Assembly: GCF_001425685.1 (NCBI RefSeq)
Contig: NZ_LMCY01000044.1
Span: 62,763 to 126,762 of the forward strand
Direction of reading: 5' to 3'
Source: Massilia sp. Root335
GTDB taxonomy: Bacteria > Pseudomonadota > Gammaproteobacteria > Burkholderiales > Burkholderiaceae_D
Length of the DNA: 64,000 nucleotides
Under the pieces are notes generated by a model, which saw only the letters and a list, made by a program, of their open reading frames with translations, ran no database searches and was not told the DNA's origin. Shown piece by piece: positions 28,174 to 36,706 of the stretch. The position numbers and the translations under genes are program-made. Position 1 is the first letter of the stretch; the number at the start of each line of letters is the position of its first letter.

Positions 28174-28368
28174 TCATTTTCTCTTCTTGAAATAATCAAT
28201 TTCGGTCAATAGTTGCTGCAAGTGCATTCCAAACAAAATTCCGATAAAAATCGAAAGATAACTGGAAGATGGCGTATTAAAAAGCATAAATATCAGGCAC
28301 AGCAAAATAATTGTGCTGATCGAAATCAATCCGACTTTCTGTTTAATAAACGTCATGGTTTCATTCAT
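28174..28368 (-). CDS. small two-helix membrane protein, candidate microcin immunity protein
   Basis: A 64-residue protein with two hydrophobic helices (VGLISISTIILLCLIFMLF and SYLSIFIGILFGMHL) and a charged C-terminus (EIDYFKKRK). It lies directly downstream of, and on the same strand as, the microcin-like precursor at 28435. Size, topology and position resemble known class II microcin immunity proteins such as MchI. The base composition is AT-rich, unlike the core chromosome. The function is inferred from context only. Confidence 0.5.
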   Translation of the reverse strand: MNETMTFIKQKVGLISISTIILLCLIFMLFNTPSSSYLSIFIGILFGMHLQQLLTEIDYFKKRK

Positions 28369-28398
28369 TTAAACATTGGAAATCAAAACAATATACGC

Positions 28399-28414
28399 AT
28401 ACGCATATGCGTAT
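28399..28414. repeat. 16-base perfect palindrome between precursor and immunity gene
   Basis: ATACGCATATGCGTAT, preceded by a partial repeat (ATACGC at 28393-28398). It lies between the microcin-like gene (ends 28435) and its downstream neighbour. It could be an operator or a processing hairpin; no T-run follows. Confidence 0.4.
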
Positions 28415-28434
28415 ATTGAAACTACTACTATTCT

Positions 28435-28662
28435 TTAACCGAACAAGAAACTGCCGGCGGCGTAGCCAAATCCGAGGCATGCCCCAAACGTACGCGCCCC
28501 CAAAGCCCATCCAAGAGCACCGTCCGTTGCAACAATCGCCCCAACACCGCCAGCGCATGACGCTCCGGCAGCGACCGTTGGAACAGCATACTTCCAATCA
28601 ACTCCACCGGCAACGTCGGCGACTTCAGAAGGGGTGAGTTCGATAAATTGTACGGTAGACAT
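28435..28662 (-). CDS. microcin/class II bacteriocin-like precursor 1 (double-glycine leader)
   Basis: A 75-residue peptide. The leader MSTVQFIELTPSEVADVAGG ends in Gly-Gly and has the E-L-x-x-x-E-V-x-x-V-x-GG pattern cut by C39 peptidase domains. The predicted core of 55 residues is Gly/Ala-rich with two Cys that could form a disulfide, and ends GYAAGSFLFG. A C39 ABC exporter is encoded 4 kb away. Only 16 bases of ordinary sequence separate the start from the decayed IS5, so the native promoter may be gone. Antibacterial activity is inferred, not shown. Confidence 0.65.
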   Translation of the reverse strand: MSTVQFIELTPSEVADVAGGVDWKYAVPTVAAGASCAGGVGAIVATDGALGWALGARTFGACLGFGYAAGSFLFG

Positions 28663-28677
28663 AATTTTCTATAATGA

Positions 28678-29430
28678 GTTCAGCGCTGGTAGCAGCGCTG
28701 CTGCCGTGCTACCCCAAGGGCGAAGGGCGAGGCCGTTCGCCCGTTGGTCTGGAGCGGATGCTGCGCATGTACATCGCGCAGCAGTGCTTCGGCTTGTCGG
28801 ACGAGGGCATCGACGATGCGATCTACGACAGCCAGGCCATTCGCGGTTTTGTCGGCATCGACCTGACGCACGAGTCGGCTCCGGCCGCGACGACGCTGCT
28901 CAAGCAAGAACCACGACGAAGAGCGCGATCCGGAAATGCACCAGTCCAAGAAGGGCAAGAACTGGTTCTTCGGGATGAAGGCCCATATCGGCGTTGATGC
29001 CAGGTCTGGCCTCACGCACACGCTTGTGACCACTGCGGGCAACGTGTCCGACGTCACGCAAACCCACAATCTGCTGCATGGCGCCGAAACGATGGTGTTT
29101 GGTGACGCCGGCTACCAGGGTGCCGAGAAGCGCCCGGAGAACACGGGCAAGGCGGTTACCTGGCATATCGCGATGAAGCGCGGTTTGCGCAAGGCCATGA
29201 AGAAGAATCCGCTGGGCCGCGCCAAGGAAAAGCTGGAGAAGGCCAAGGCTAGCGTGCGCTCCAAGGTCGAGCATCCGTTTCACGTGCTGAAGAACCTGGT
29301 CAGGCAGCACAAGGCGCGTTACCGTGGCTTGGCGAAGAACACCGCACAGCTCCATTCCTTGTTCGCATTCGCCAATCTGGTGCTGGCCGGCCGGACATTT
29401 GGAAGTGCCCGCGCCCGAACTCCGTCCTGA
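28678..29430 (+). pseudogene. IS5-family transposase, truncated and internally deleted
   Basis: The 5' part reads ALLPCYPKGEGRGRSPVGLE, RMLRMYIAQQCFGLSDEGID and ESAPAATTLLKQ; the 3' part from 28936 reads MHQSKKGKNWFFGMKAHIGV, GYQGAEKRPENTGK and KVEHPFHVLKNLVRQHKARY. These are the N- and C-terminal regions of an IS5-group DDE transposase. The normal start and the central part with the first catalytic Asp are missing, and the two pieces are in different frames. Clear terminal inverted repeats were not found. Inactive. Confidence 0.85.
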
Positions 29431-29822
29431 AGCGGAGAATGCGTGCTGCGGCAGGCCAAAACCCGTCTGCTGGCCCAGCACACGCGTGAAAAACAGCTGA
29501 TTTCGACCATCGTGACGTTCGACGCTGGTTTTGTCGCGTCGAATCGGCCGCACAACCTATTTGTTCAGCGTTTCCCTAGATTCACTATTTTGAGATTGGC
29601 CGAGTTGACGCTCAAACTGATGGGTTGGAGGATGAGTTGCGAGGATATGGCTCTCCTTCGCCCTTGATTAACTATAATAGTTCCGATCTTGTTTGATACT
29701 GCGAGAATTTTTAATCCGAAAGATAAATTGATTGAACCAATAAAATTCCGCCAGATAATTAACTCGTTTTTTCAGGCATTCAGGCCAGTGCAAAGCATAA
29801 CTTAACTTTTAGGATTGAAAAA
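29431..29822. other. gene-free stretch with a UDP-xylose synthase gene fragment
   Basis: 392 bases. Around 29578-29630 the sequence reads [17 protein letters not shown], closely matching [18 protein letters not shown] of the UDP-xylose synthase gene at 43235-44191; the DNA ATTGGCCGAGTTGACGCTCA is identical in both (here from 29595, there from 43996). The rest, from about 29660, is AT-rich and presumably holds the promoter of precursor 2; no clear -35/-10 pair was chosen. Confidence 0.6.
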
Positions 29823-30014
29823 ATGAGAGAAATTAGCGATGTTGAAGTTCAAGCGGCTCCTGACGGAATGAGCGTAGGCGATGGCTTGGCGGCTATCGGC
29901 ATTTGCCTAGGCGCAGCATCGATTATGGCAGCGTCCCCGATTGTTGCGGGCGTTGCTTCAGGCGCAATGATGGTCTATGCTGGCGTTGACATTGCCATGA
30001 ACACGTTCGGCTAA
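29823..30014 (+). CDS. microcin-like precursor 2 (MREI-type leader)
   Basis: A 63-residue peptide whose first 15 residues, MREISDVEVQAAPDG, resemble the 15-residue MREI... leaders of microcins H47 and E492, although the usual Gly-Gly or Gly-Ala cleavage pair is replaced by Asp-Gly. The core is Gly/Ala/Met-rich and hydrophobic (LAAIGICLGAASIMAASPIV), compatible with membrane insertion, and ends AMNTFG. A 12-base hairpin and a tiny membrane protein follow. If the unusual junction is not cut, the peptide would not mature. Confidence 0.6.
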   Translation: MREISDVEVQAAPDGMSVGDGLAAIGICLGAASIMAASPIVAGVASGAMMVYAGVDIAMNTFG

Positions 30015-30021
30015 TAACATA

Positions 30022-30053
30022 TTTATGGCACGCTTTTAATGGCGTGCCATAAA
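30022..30053 (+). other. strong hairpin between precursor 2 and its neighbour
   Basis: A perfect 12-base stem (TTTATGGCACGC at 30022-30033 with GCGTGCCATAAA at 30042-30053) and 8-base loop. There is no downstream T-run, so it may be a leaky terminator or an mRNA-stabilising hairpin giving more precursor than immunity transcript. Confidence 0.55.
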
Positions 30054-30073
30054 ATCTCGTTGGAGAGTGCAGT

Positions 30074-30223
30074 ATGCAGAAATCGAAAAAAATTAAGTGG
30101 CTATCGGTCGGTGCTGGTGTACTTTTTATTGCGGCAGGGGTCGCCAACGGGGCTAATACGTTCTATGCGATTGGCGGAATGTTTCTTGTCCTAGGGTTTG
30201 TCCCTTTGATAAAAGCAAAATAA
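30074..30223 (+). CDS. 49-residue membrane protein, candidate immunity protein 2
   Basis: A very short gene: MQKSKKIKWLSVGAGVLFIA is a basic start leading into a first helix, and YAIGGMFLVLGFVPLIKAK gives a second helix and a basic tail. The ribosome-binding site is GGAGAG, 8 bases before the ATG. It follows precursor 2 after 59 bases on the same strand and precedes a terminator, so the two form a likely toxin-immunity pair. No homologue recognised. Confidence 0.5.
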   Translation: MQKSKKIKWLSVGAGVLFIAAGVANGANTFYAIGGMFLVLGFVPLIKAK

Positions 30224-30290
30224 TGCCGGGTGGCCCCAAGAACCAACTGCGAAACTGAAGCGAGCGGACTGGCGCCTGTACATCCCGCGA

Positions 30291-30325
30291 CGAGGCCAGT
30301 ACAACCTCAAGCGCCTCGTTTTTTT
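30291..30325 (+). terminator. rho-independent terminator after candidate immunity gene 2
   Basis: Stem CGAGGC / GCCTCG (30291-30296, 30313-30318) followed by seven T. The 16-base loop is long, so strength is uncertain. Confidence 0.55.
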
Positions 30326-30438
30326 GACATCGACGTGAACGCGTCGCGATCAAATTTTTCGTAAAGTAAAGCCACTTCCTCAAGCAAAATATCTGCATAA
30401 AATGCAAACGCTCCTCCGATAGCCGCGCGCCCCCCTCA

Positions 30439-31032
30439 TCAACACGACAATAGCGTGTCATCCCGCAAACCACTTTTGCGCACGATCCGGGCAGGTACGC
30501 CCACCACGGTGACATCCGCCGGAACGCTTTTCACGACAACCGCGTTGGCGCCAATCTTCGCGTTATCTCCTACTGTCACGCCGCCGATGACTTTTGCACC
30601 GGAGCATATGGTGACATGATCGCCGACGATCGGGCAGTCTGTTTCGTTCGAGTAGCCAACGGTCACTTGCTGATTGATCCAGCAATACGCGCCGATCGAT
30701 TTGGCGGCGACGATCGTTGCAAAACCATGCTGGATAAACAGTCCCGGCCCGATTGACTGCGCGGCCAGAAACAAGGTATCCATACGCCGGCAGAAGACAT
30801 GCAGGATGATCGAGAGATTCCCGACCCGGTAATAATAGAGGTTGCGAAATTCAGGATAAAACGTCATGAGGAACAGGAACCGGTAATACAGGCCGTCCGG
30901 CTTCCCCTTCATGAGGATATCCGCCCAGCGGCCGATATCCGCATTTATATCCTCGCGCCTGCGCAACACAAACAGGGTCAACACATGCGGAACCAGCCTG
31001 ATCGAACTCAAGAATAAAATTAGAAAACTCAT
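30439..31032 (-). CDS. left-handed beta-helix acyltransferase (serine acetyltransferase-like)
   Basis: A 197-residue enzyme with an N-terminal helical part and a C-terminal hexapeptide-repeat beta-helix (IGPGLFIQHGFATIVAAKSI, then VGDHVTICSGAKVIGGVTVG). His in IQHGFA is the expected catalytic region. It resembles CysE-type and sugar O-acetyltransferases often found in polysaccharide loci. It faces away from the exporter operon. Acetylation of a sugar on the product is possible, but a simple metabolic role cannot be excluded. Confidence 0.8.
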   Translation of the reverse strand: MSFLILFLSSIRLVPHVLTLFVLRRREDINADIGRWADILMKGKPDGLYYRFLFLMTFYPEFRNLYYYRVGNLSIILHVFCRRMDTLFLAAQSIGPGLFIQHGFATIVAAKSIGAYCWINQQVTVGYSNETDCPIVGDHVTICSGAKVIGGVTVGDNAKIGANAVVVKSVPADVTVVGVPARIVRKSGLRDDTLLSC

Positions 31033-31491
31033 GTCAACAGCAATCCCGCGGAACTTGCATTAGCCGGCAAACGTCTCCGTGCCGAGCGCGCATCGAACAT
31101 TGCACATCCCCGCGCCGGTCCGGCGGACTCCGGCAAATCAACCGGATTTTCGCGGCTAGTCTACAGAACAAACCACCGGATATTCTATCCAATTCTATCC
31201 CGGCTTTTAATTTCGCACCCGGTCAGATTCATCGCCGGAATCGTGATAATTCGAGAGTTTTTTCCCTCGATTCAGGTGGTAACATCGATTTCCGTAAAGA
31301 AAACAAGTCCAAATCGGACGATCGAATAGAGCCTGCCATTTCTCTCTCCAAGAATTGAAAACACGGCGCACAACTGCATGAAACAAGCGTGAAATTGAAA
31401 TGAAATACGCAATCACCCGCGCATCGACTTGCGAACTTGCTTTATCAATTCCTTATCCAGGCCGCTGCGCACGGTAACGCAAAGATTTCAC
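31033..31491. promoter_or_regulatory. divergent intergenic region upstream of the exporter operon
   Basis: 459 bases without a convincing gene; a leftward frame at 31207-31416 has no ribosome-binding site or conserved features. The stretch should hold promoters for the acyltransferase and for the HlyD/ABC operon. A short direct repeat ATTCTATCC-AATTCTATCC lies near 31181-31199. No consensus promoter was assigned. Confidence 0.4.
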
Positions 31492-32760
31492 ATGACTATT
31501 AGGCAGTTGTATCGCACCGAGGCCTTGAATGCGCGGCAGATCAAATGGCTCGGTGATATCGTCCTGGTGCGGCCGGTTTCATTCGCCTTCCTTTGCCTGG
31601 TTGCCGGCCTGGCCGCAGCCATGGTGTTGACGTTCCTGTGTCTAGGCACTTACACGAAGCGCGCCACCGTAACCGGGCAATTGGTTCCCGATCTGGGCCT
31701 GGTCAAGGTCTACGTGCCGCAATTCGGCATCGTCGTGAAAAAAAATGTCGTCGAAGGCCAGTCCGTCAAACGGGGGGACGTCCTGTACGTGCTCTCGAGC
31801 GAGCGGCATAGCGATACGCAAGGCGGCGTGCAGGCGACGATCAGCCATCAGGTCATCGCCCGTCAGGATTCCCTGAAGGAGGCGCTGGAAAAGACGCGCA
31901 GGCTGAATGAAGACGAACGTGTCGCGCTCCTCAAGCGAATCGATGGCCTCGAGTCGGAGCTGGCGAAAATCGACAGCCAGATTGCGGGACAGGCGAGCCG
32001 CGTCAAATTGGCCGACGACGCCGTCGTGCGCATGCGGGAACTCGCGTCGCAAAACTTCATTTCCAAGGAACAGTTGCAACAACGTCAGGCCGACCTGCTC
32101 GACCAGCGCGCGCGCGTGCAATCGCTCGAGCGCGACCGCATCAGCATCGGCCGGGACCTGACGAGCCAGAAAAGCGACCTGGCCAGCATGCCGTTGCGCC
32201 ACCAGAATCAGATTGCCCAGATCGAACGCGACATCGCAAGCCTCGGACAGGAACTGACCGAGAGCGAGGCCAAGCGCCGCCTGGAAATCACGGCGCCGGA
32301 AGCCGGCGTCGCCACCGCGGTCACGGCCGAAGTCGGGCAGATGGTCGACGGGAGCAAGCCCCTGGTCAGCATCGTCCCCGCGGGGGCGACATTGCAGGCG
32401 TACCTGTACGCGCCCAGCCGGGCCATCGGTTTCGTCAAGGCGGGCGATAAGGTGCTGATGCGTTACCAGCCCTACCCCTATCAGAAATTCGGACAGGCCC
32501 AAGGCACCGTCGCCTTTGTCTCGAAAGTCGCGCTGTCCGGCAGCGAACTGGCGGGCATGAACGGAGCGACCGACCAGGCGAACGGTGGCGAGCCGCTGTA
32601 CCGGATCACCGTCAACCTGTCGGCCCAGACGATCAACGCCTATGGCCGCCCGCAGCCGCTGCAAGCCGGGATGCTGCTCGACGCTGACATCCTGCAGGAA
32701 AAGCGCCGTCTCTACGAATGGGTGCTCGAGCCCCTGTACAGCCTCAGCGGCAAACTGTGA
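31492..32760 (+). CDS. HlyD/CvaA-type membrane fusion protein
   Basis: A 422-residue periplasmic adaptor of a type I exporter. One N-terminal helix (FAFLCLVAGLAAAMVLTFLC) anchors it in the inner membrane; a lipoyl-like half motif (VVEGQSVKRGDVLYVL) precedes a long coiled coil (about residues 120-260), then the second half (ITAPEAGVATAVTAEVGQMV) and a beta-barrel. It links the ABC exporter to a TolC-like channel encoded elsewhere. The ATG at 31492 is chosen; an upstream TTG is less likely. The exporter gene follows after 11 bases. Confidence 0.9.
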   Translation: MTIRQLYRTEALNARQIKWLGDIVLVRPVSFAFLCLVAGLAAAMVLTFLCLGTYTKRATVTGQLVPDLGLVKVYVPQFGIVVKKNVVEGQSVKRGDVLYVLSSERHSDTQGGVQATISHQVIARQDSLKEALEKTRRLNEDERVALLKRIDGLESELAKIDSQIAGQASRVKLADDAVVRMRELASQNFISKEQLQQRQADLLDQRARVQSLERDRISIGRDLTSQKSDLASMPLRHQNQIAQIERDIASLGQELTESEAKRRLEITAPEAGVATAVTAEVGQMVDGSKPLVSIVPAGATLQAYLYAPSRAIGFVKAGDKVLMRYQPYPYQKFGQAQGTVAFVSKVALSGSELAGMNGATDQANGGEPLYRITVNLSAQTINAYGRPQPLQAGMLLDADILQEKRRLYEWVLEPLYSLSGKL

Positions 32761-32771
32761 TCGGATCCGGC

Positions 32772-34919
32772 ATGCGTTTCCTCGACGACATCAACTTCGG
32801 CTTCGGTTCCAGGCTGCCGTCGATCCTGCAAACCCAGGCGACCGAATGCGGGTTGGCGTGTCTCGGCATGGTCGCGGGCTACCATGGACACCATATCGAC
32901 CTGGCCACCCTGCGCCAGCAATTTTCGATCTCGCTCAAGGGCGCCACGCTGGCGCACCTGCTCAAGATTGCGAAACGGTTGAATCTGGAATCGCGCCCGC
33001 TGAAGCTGGATCTCGATGAGTTGGACAGGCTGAAACTGCCCTGCATCCTGCACTGGAATTTCAACCACTTCGTCGTATTGAAGGAAGTCGGCGCCAAAAA
33101 AGTAACGATCCACGATCCCGCCGTCGGCGCACGGGAGATTTCGCGGGAAACGTTGTCCGAATCGTTCACCGGTGTTGCCCTCGAACTGTGGCCAAGCTCG
33201 GACTTCAAGCCCCAGGAACAGCGCCAATCGATCAAGTTACGCAGCCTGATGGGGCGCGTCACGGGCCTCGCGCGCTCGTTCTCCCAGATCCTGATCCTCG
33301 CCCTGTCGCTCGAAGTCTTTGCGCTGGTCAGTCCATTCTTCCTGCAATGGGTGCTCGACAACGTGATCGTATCGGGCGATCGCGACCTGCTGACGACGCT
33401 GGCCCTCGGCTTCGGCCTGCTGATGCTCATGCAGCAGGCCGTCGGCTCGCTGCGCTCCTGGGTCATCATGTACATGGCGACCACGCTGAACGTGCAGTGG
33501 CGCGCCAACGTGTTCACCCACCTGATCCGCCTGCCGGTGGAGTATTTCGAAAAACGCCACCTCGGCGACATCGTTTCCCGCTTCGGCACGGTCGACCAGA
33601 TCCAGCACACGCTGACGACTTCCTTCCTCGAGGCGATCCTCGACGGCGTCATGTCGCTCGTGACGCTGGTCGTGATGTTCATTTACAGCCCGCTCCTGGG
33701 CTGGATCGCCGTCGGGACCATGACACTGTACGCGCTGGTGCGCTGGGTCTGGTACGGCCCCCTGCTCAAGGCAACCGAAGAGCAGATCGTCCACGCCGCA
33801 AAACAGCAGAGCCATTTCCTGGAAACGGTACGGGGCGTCAAGGCCATCAAGCTGTTCCAGCGCCAGGACGAACGCCGCGCCAGCTGGCTGACGCTGCTGG
33901 TGGACCAGATCAACGCCGACGTCCGCACGCAAAAACTGCAATTGCTGTACCGGTTCCTCAACGGCCTGCTGTTCGGCGTCGAGAACATCCTGATCGTCTG
34001 GCTCGGCGCCAAGATGGTGCTGGCCGGCGATTTCAGCGTGGGCGTGCTGATGGCGTTCAACGCCTACAAGGGCCAGTTCGACACCCGCGTCGGTTCGCTG
34101 ATCGACAAGTTCACCGAGGTCAAGATGCTGAAATTGCAGGGCGAGCGACTGGCCGACATCGTCCTGACGGCGCCTGAAGACCTGCAGGGCACGCAGATGC
34201 TGGACACCCCCGCACTCGAACCCGTCATCGAGGTCGACAACCTGCGTTACCGCTATGCCGAACAGGAGCCCTATGTGCTCGATGGCGTCACGTTCAGGAT
34301 CACGGCCGGCGAATCGGTGGCGCTCGTCGGTGCGTCGGGTTGCGGCAAAAGCACGTTGATGAACGTCCTGCTGGGCATCCTGCCGGCAACCGAAGGCCAG
34401 ATCACCATCGGCGGCGTCAAGCTCCAGCAGGTCGGTCTCGAGACCCTGCGCCAGATGGTGGGCACCGTGTTGCAGGACGACGTGCTGTTCGCCGGATCGA
34501 TCGCGGACAACATCAGCTTCTTCGATCCGCAGGCCGACCAGAAATGGGTCGAGGAATGCGCGCGGCTGGCCGCCATCGGCCATGAAATCGCCGCCATGCC
34601 GATGGGTTTCAACACGCTGGTCGGCGACATGGGCACGGTGCTGTCGGGCGGTCAGAAACAACGGGTATTGCTGGCACGTGCCCTGTACAAGCGGCCCAGC
34701 ATCCTGTTCCTCGACGAGGCCACCAGCCACCTGGACATCGCCAAGGAACACGAAGTGAACACCGCCGTGAAGGCCCTGAACATCACCCGGATCATCATTG
34801 CGCACCGCCCGGAAACGATCGCGTCGGCACATCGTGTAATCGCACTCCACGCAGGAAAAGTCGTGCAGGATTCGCTCGTGTCCGACCTCTACCAGCAAGC
34901 CCAACAACAAGTCGCGTGA
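32772..34919 (+). CDS. C39 peptidase-containing ABC exporter (CvaB/MchF type)
   Basis: A 715-residue exporter that cleaves double-glycine leaders and exports the peptide. The N-terminal C39 domain keeps its triad: Cys in QATECGLACLGM, His in WNFNHFVVL, Asp in IHDPAVG. A six-helix membrane domain follows (about 160-430). The ATPase domain has Walker A GASGCGKST, signature LSGGQKQR, Walker B ILFLDEATSHLD and the His switch IIAHRPE. Full length, no defects. Start MRFLDDINFGF at 32772 matches the family. It is the natural partner of the three precursors. Confidence 0.95.
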   Translation: MRFLDDINFGFGSRLPSILQTQATECGLACLGMVAGYHGHHIDLATLRQQFSISLKGATLAHLLKIAKRLNLESRPLKLDLDELDRLKLPCILHWNFNHFVVLKEVGAKKVTIHDPAVGAREISRETLSESFTGVALELWPSSDFKPQEQRQSIKLRSLMGRVTGLARSFSQILILALSLEVFALVSPFFLQWVLDNVIVSGDRDLLTTLALGFGLLMLMQQAVGSLRSWVIMYMATTLNVQWRANVFTHLIRLPVEYFEKRHLGDIVSRFGTVDQIQHTLTTSFLEAILDGVMSLVTLVVMFIYSPLLGWIAVGTMTLYALVRWVWYGPLLKATEEQIVHAAKQQSHFLETVRGVKAIKLFQRQDERRASWLTLLVDQINADVRTQKLQLLYRFLNGLLFGVENILIVWLGAKMVLAGDFSVGVLMAFNAYKGQFDTRVGSLIDKFTEVKMLKLQGERLADIVLTAPEDLQGTQMLDTPALEPVIEVDNLRYRYAEQEPYVLDGVTFRITAGESVALVGASGCGKSTLMNVLLGILPATEGQITIGGVKLQQVGLETLRQMVGTVLQDDVLFAGSIADNISFFDPQADQKWVEECARLAAIGHEIAAMPMGFNTLVGDMGTVLSGGQKQRVLLARALYKRPSILFLDEATSHLDIAKEHEVNTAVKALNITRIIIAHRPETIASAHRVIALHAGKVVQDSLVSDLYQQAQQQVA

Positions 34920-34939
34920 ACGAGGGACGAAGAAGACTT

Positions 34940-36706
34940 ATGCTCGACATTAACGATTTCCCGGAGAACCTGGTTGAGTACGACTGCGTCCGCATCCGCG
35001 ATACGCGCACCGTCTGGCTCAACGCCGCCTCGATGGAAAGCCTCGCGGCGGTACTCGATGCGGGCGCGCCGGATACGAACTTCGCGCGGTATTTCTCGTA
35101 TGTGTCCAAGTCCAACCGCTGCTTTGGCGAAGCCGAACTGGACCAGCACGACCGGCGCATGTATCTCGCCGAGCGGTACGGCGGCCGCGGCGTGGGCGAC
35201 AACGGTGGTGGCGGGCGGGTAGGGAATATCGGACCATTCCAGGCCAAGGGCGTCGGGCCGAATCCCCTGGCGCGCGGCAGCTCGACCTGGCATTCGTACG
35301 GTTCCCTGAACCTGATCGATGCCGCCTACGAGGCGATCTACTCCACCGTGCTCGATGGCATACTCCCTCTGGGCTGCGCGAAGATTCACGGCATCATCCA
35401 TACCTCGCAAGGCGGGGCGCTGCAGTCGCTGAACGCGGCAACGAAGGATGCCGAGCTGTTGCCGACGTCCGGCGCCATCCTCGTCCGGGAGCGGACCCTG
35501 CGGCCCGCCCACTTCATGCATGCGGACCTTTTCGCTCCGCCGAAGCCGGCCGGCCTGATGCGCGAGCCCCAGCGGATCCGGGCGGTGCACCGGCGCCTCA
35601 AGACCCGGTTCGAAAGCCACGACCACTTCATCCAGTTCCTCGGGAAGTTCATTCTGTCGTCCGCCAAGCAGTTCGGTTTTGCCCGCGCGGCGCGCATCGC
35701 GCATGGCGGCGTCACGCCATCGAACGTCTGCCTGGACGGCCGCTGGATCGACCTGACCGAAGCCCGCTTCCTAAGCGGCGGAAAGAATTTCCGCGGCCTG
35801 ACGACCTTCTACGACGAACCCCAGGTCATTACCGAAGTCGTCACGCAGTTGATGTACGTATTCGGCAAAAGCAACGTCTCCCGCTTCAACGTGGAGCCTC
35901 TGCTGAACTACTTCCAGAAGACGTTCGACAGCTGTTTCGCCTATTATTCGCTGGAGATCCTGGGCGTGCCCGACGCGAATCTCAGCGCCATCGCCGAGAG
36001 CGAAGACGGGAAAGCATTCGCGAAAGCCTATTCCAGCATCGTCCTGCAGGGCAAGCGGCCGGTGGCCGACTTGCCCGCCGGCCTGGATCGCGACGATCCC
36101 GTCATCGCCTTCATGCGCCTAGCCTATCTCTCGCTGGCGGACATCGAGGCGTCCCTGCCGAAGCTGGGTGCGCTCCTGCGCTGTCCGCCCGCGGATGCGC
36201 TTCCGGTCGCCACGGCCTTCCGCAACCTCTTCCGCCGCGCGATCGCGCCACAGGACGAGGACGTCGCGCCGGAAGCATTCCGCAGCCAGGCCATCGCCTC
36301 GGCGGTCAAGGCGTTGCGGTGGGCCTGCCTGTCCTCCTACTTCTACCGGGACAGGATCGCCTCGCACCTCTACCATGTCACGGCCAATAAGGATCTTTCC
36401 GATCTCGGCGCCTTCATCCAGGAATGCGTCGACCAGTCCACATGGATCTTCGCCAAAGCCTGCAGCGGTGACGTCACGATCCTGGAAACGAAAGAAGTCC
36501 GCATCGGCTTCGACCAGGCGCGATCCGTCTATACCGCGACGGCCGGCGGCGAACGCACGTTCCAGCGCTACGAGGATTGCCTCGCCTTCATCCATGCGTG
36601 CCACCCGGACCTGCGCCTGAGCGACGCGTTCGATCCATTCCCCTACCTTGAAGGCCTCGCCGCCGTCCTCGCCAACCTGGAGCGCATGCCATGCAGATCC
36701 GCCTGA
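34940..36706 (+). CDS. SelO-like pseudokinase protein, MchC/MceJ-like position
   Basis: A 588-residue cytoplasmic protein. Residues 80-135 and 250-280 follow the layout of SelO (YdiU) protein adenylyltransferases: GDNGGGGRVG and QAKGVGPNPLARG (Lys103), Glu131, Arg183 in LVRERT, then HGGVTPSNVCLDGRWIDLTE with Asn262 and Asp271. The residue before Asn262 is Ser where SelO has Asp. The gene order beside a C39 exporter and a HlyC-like gene recalls MchC/MceJ, needed to modify microcins H47 and E492. The ATG at 34940 is preferred to a GTG at 34916. Function inferred. Confidence 0.55.
   Translation: MLDINDFPENLVEYDCVRIRDTRTVWLNAASMESLAAVLDAGAPDTNFARYFSYVSKSNRCFGEAELDQHDRRMYLAERYGGRGVGDNGGGGRVGNIGPFQAKGVGPNPLARGSSTWHSYGSLNLIDAAYEAIYSTVLDGILPLGCAKIHGIIHTSQGGALQSLNAATKDAELLPTSGAILVRERTLRPAHFMHADLFAPPKPAGLMREPQRIRAVHRRLKTRFESHDHFIQFLGKFILSSAKQFGFARAARIAHGGVTPSNVCLDGRWIDLTEARFLSGGKNFRGLTTFYDEPQVITEVVTQLMYVFGKSNVSRFNVEPLLNYFQKTFDSCFAYYSLEILGVPDANLSAIAESEDGKAFAKAYSSIVLQGKRPVADLPAGLDRDDPVIAFMRLAYLSLADIEASLPKLGALLRCPPADALPVATAFRNLFRRAIAPQDEDVAPEAFRSQAIASAVKALRWACLSSYFYRDRIASHLYHVTANKDLSDLGAFIQECVDQSTWIFAKACSGDVTILETKEVRIGFDQARSVYTATAGGERTFQRYEDCLAFIHACHPDLRLSDAFDPFPYLEGLAAVLANLERMPCRSA

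Noticed and set aside
31207-31416. 69-codon leftward frame in the exporter upstream region
   Set aside because: No ribosome-binding site, no recognisable features, mixed composition.
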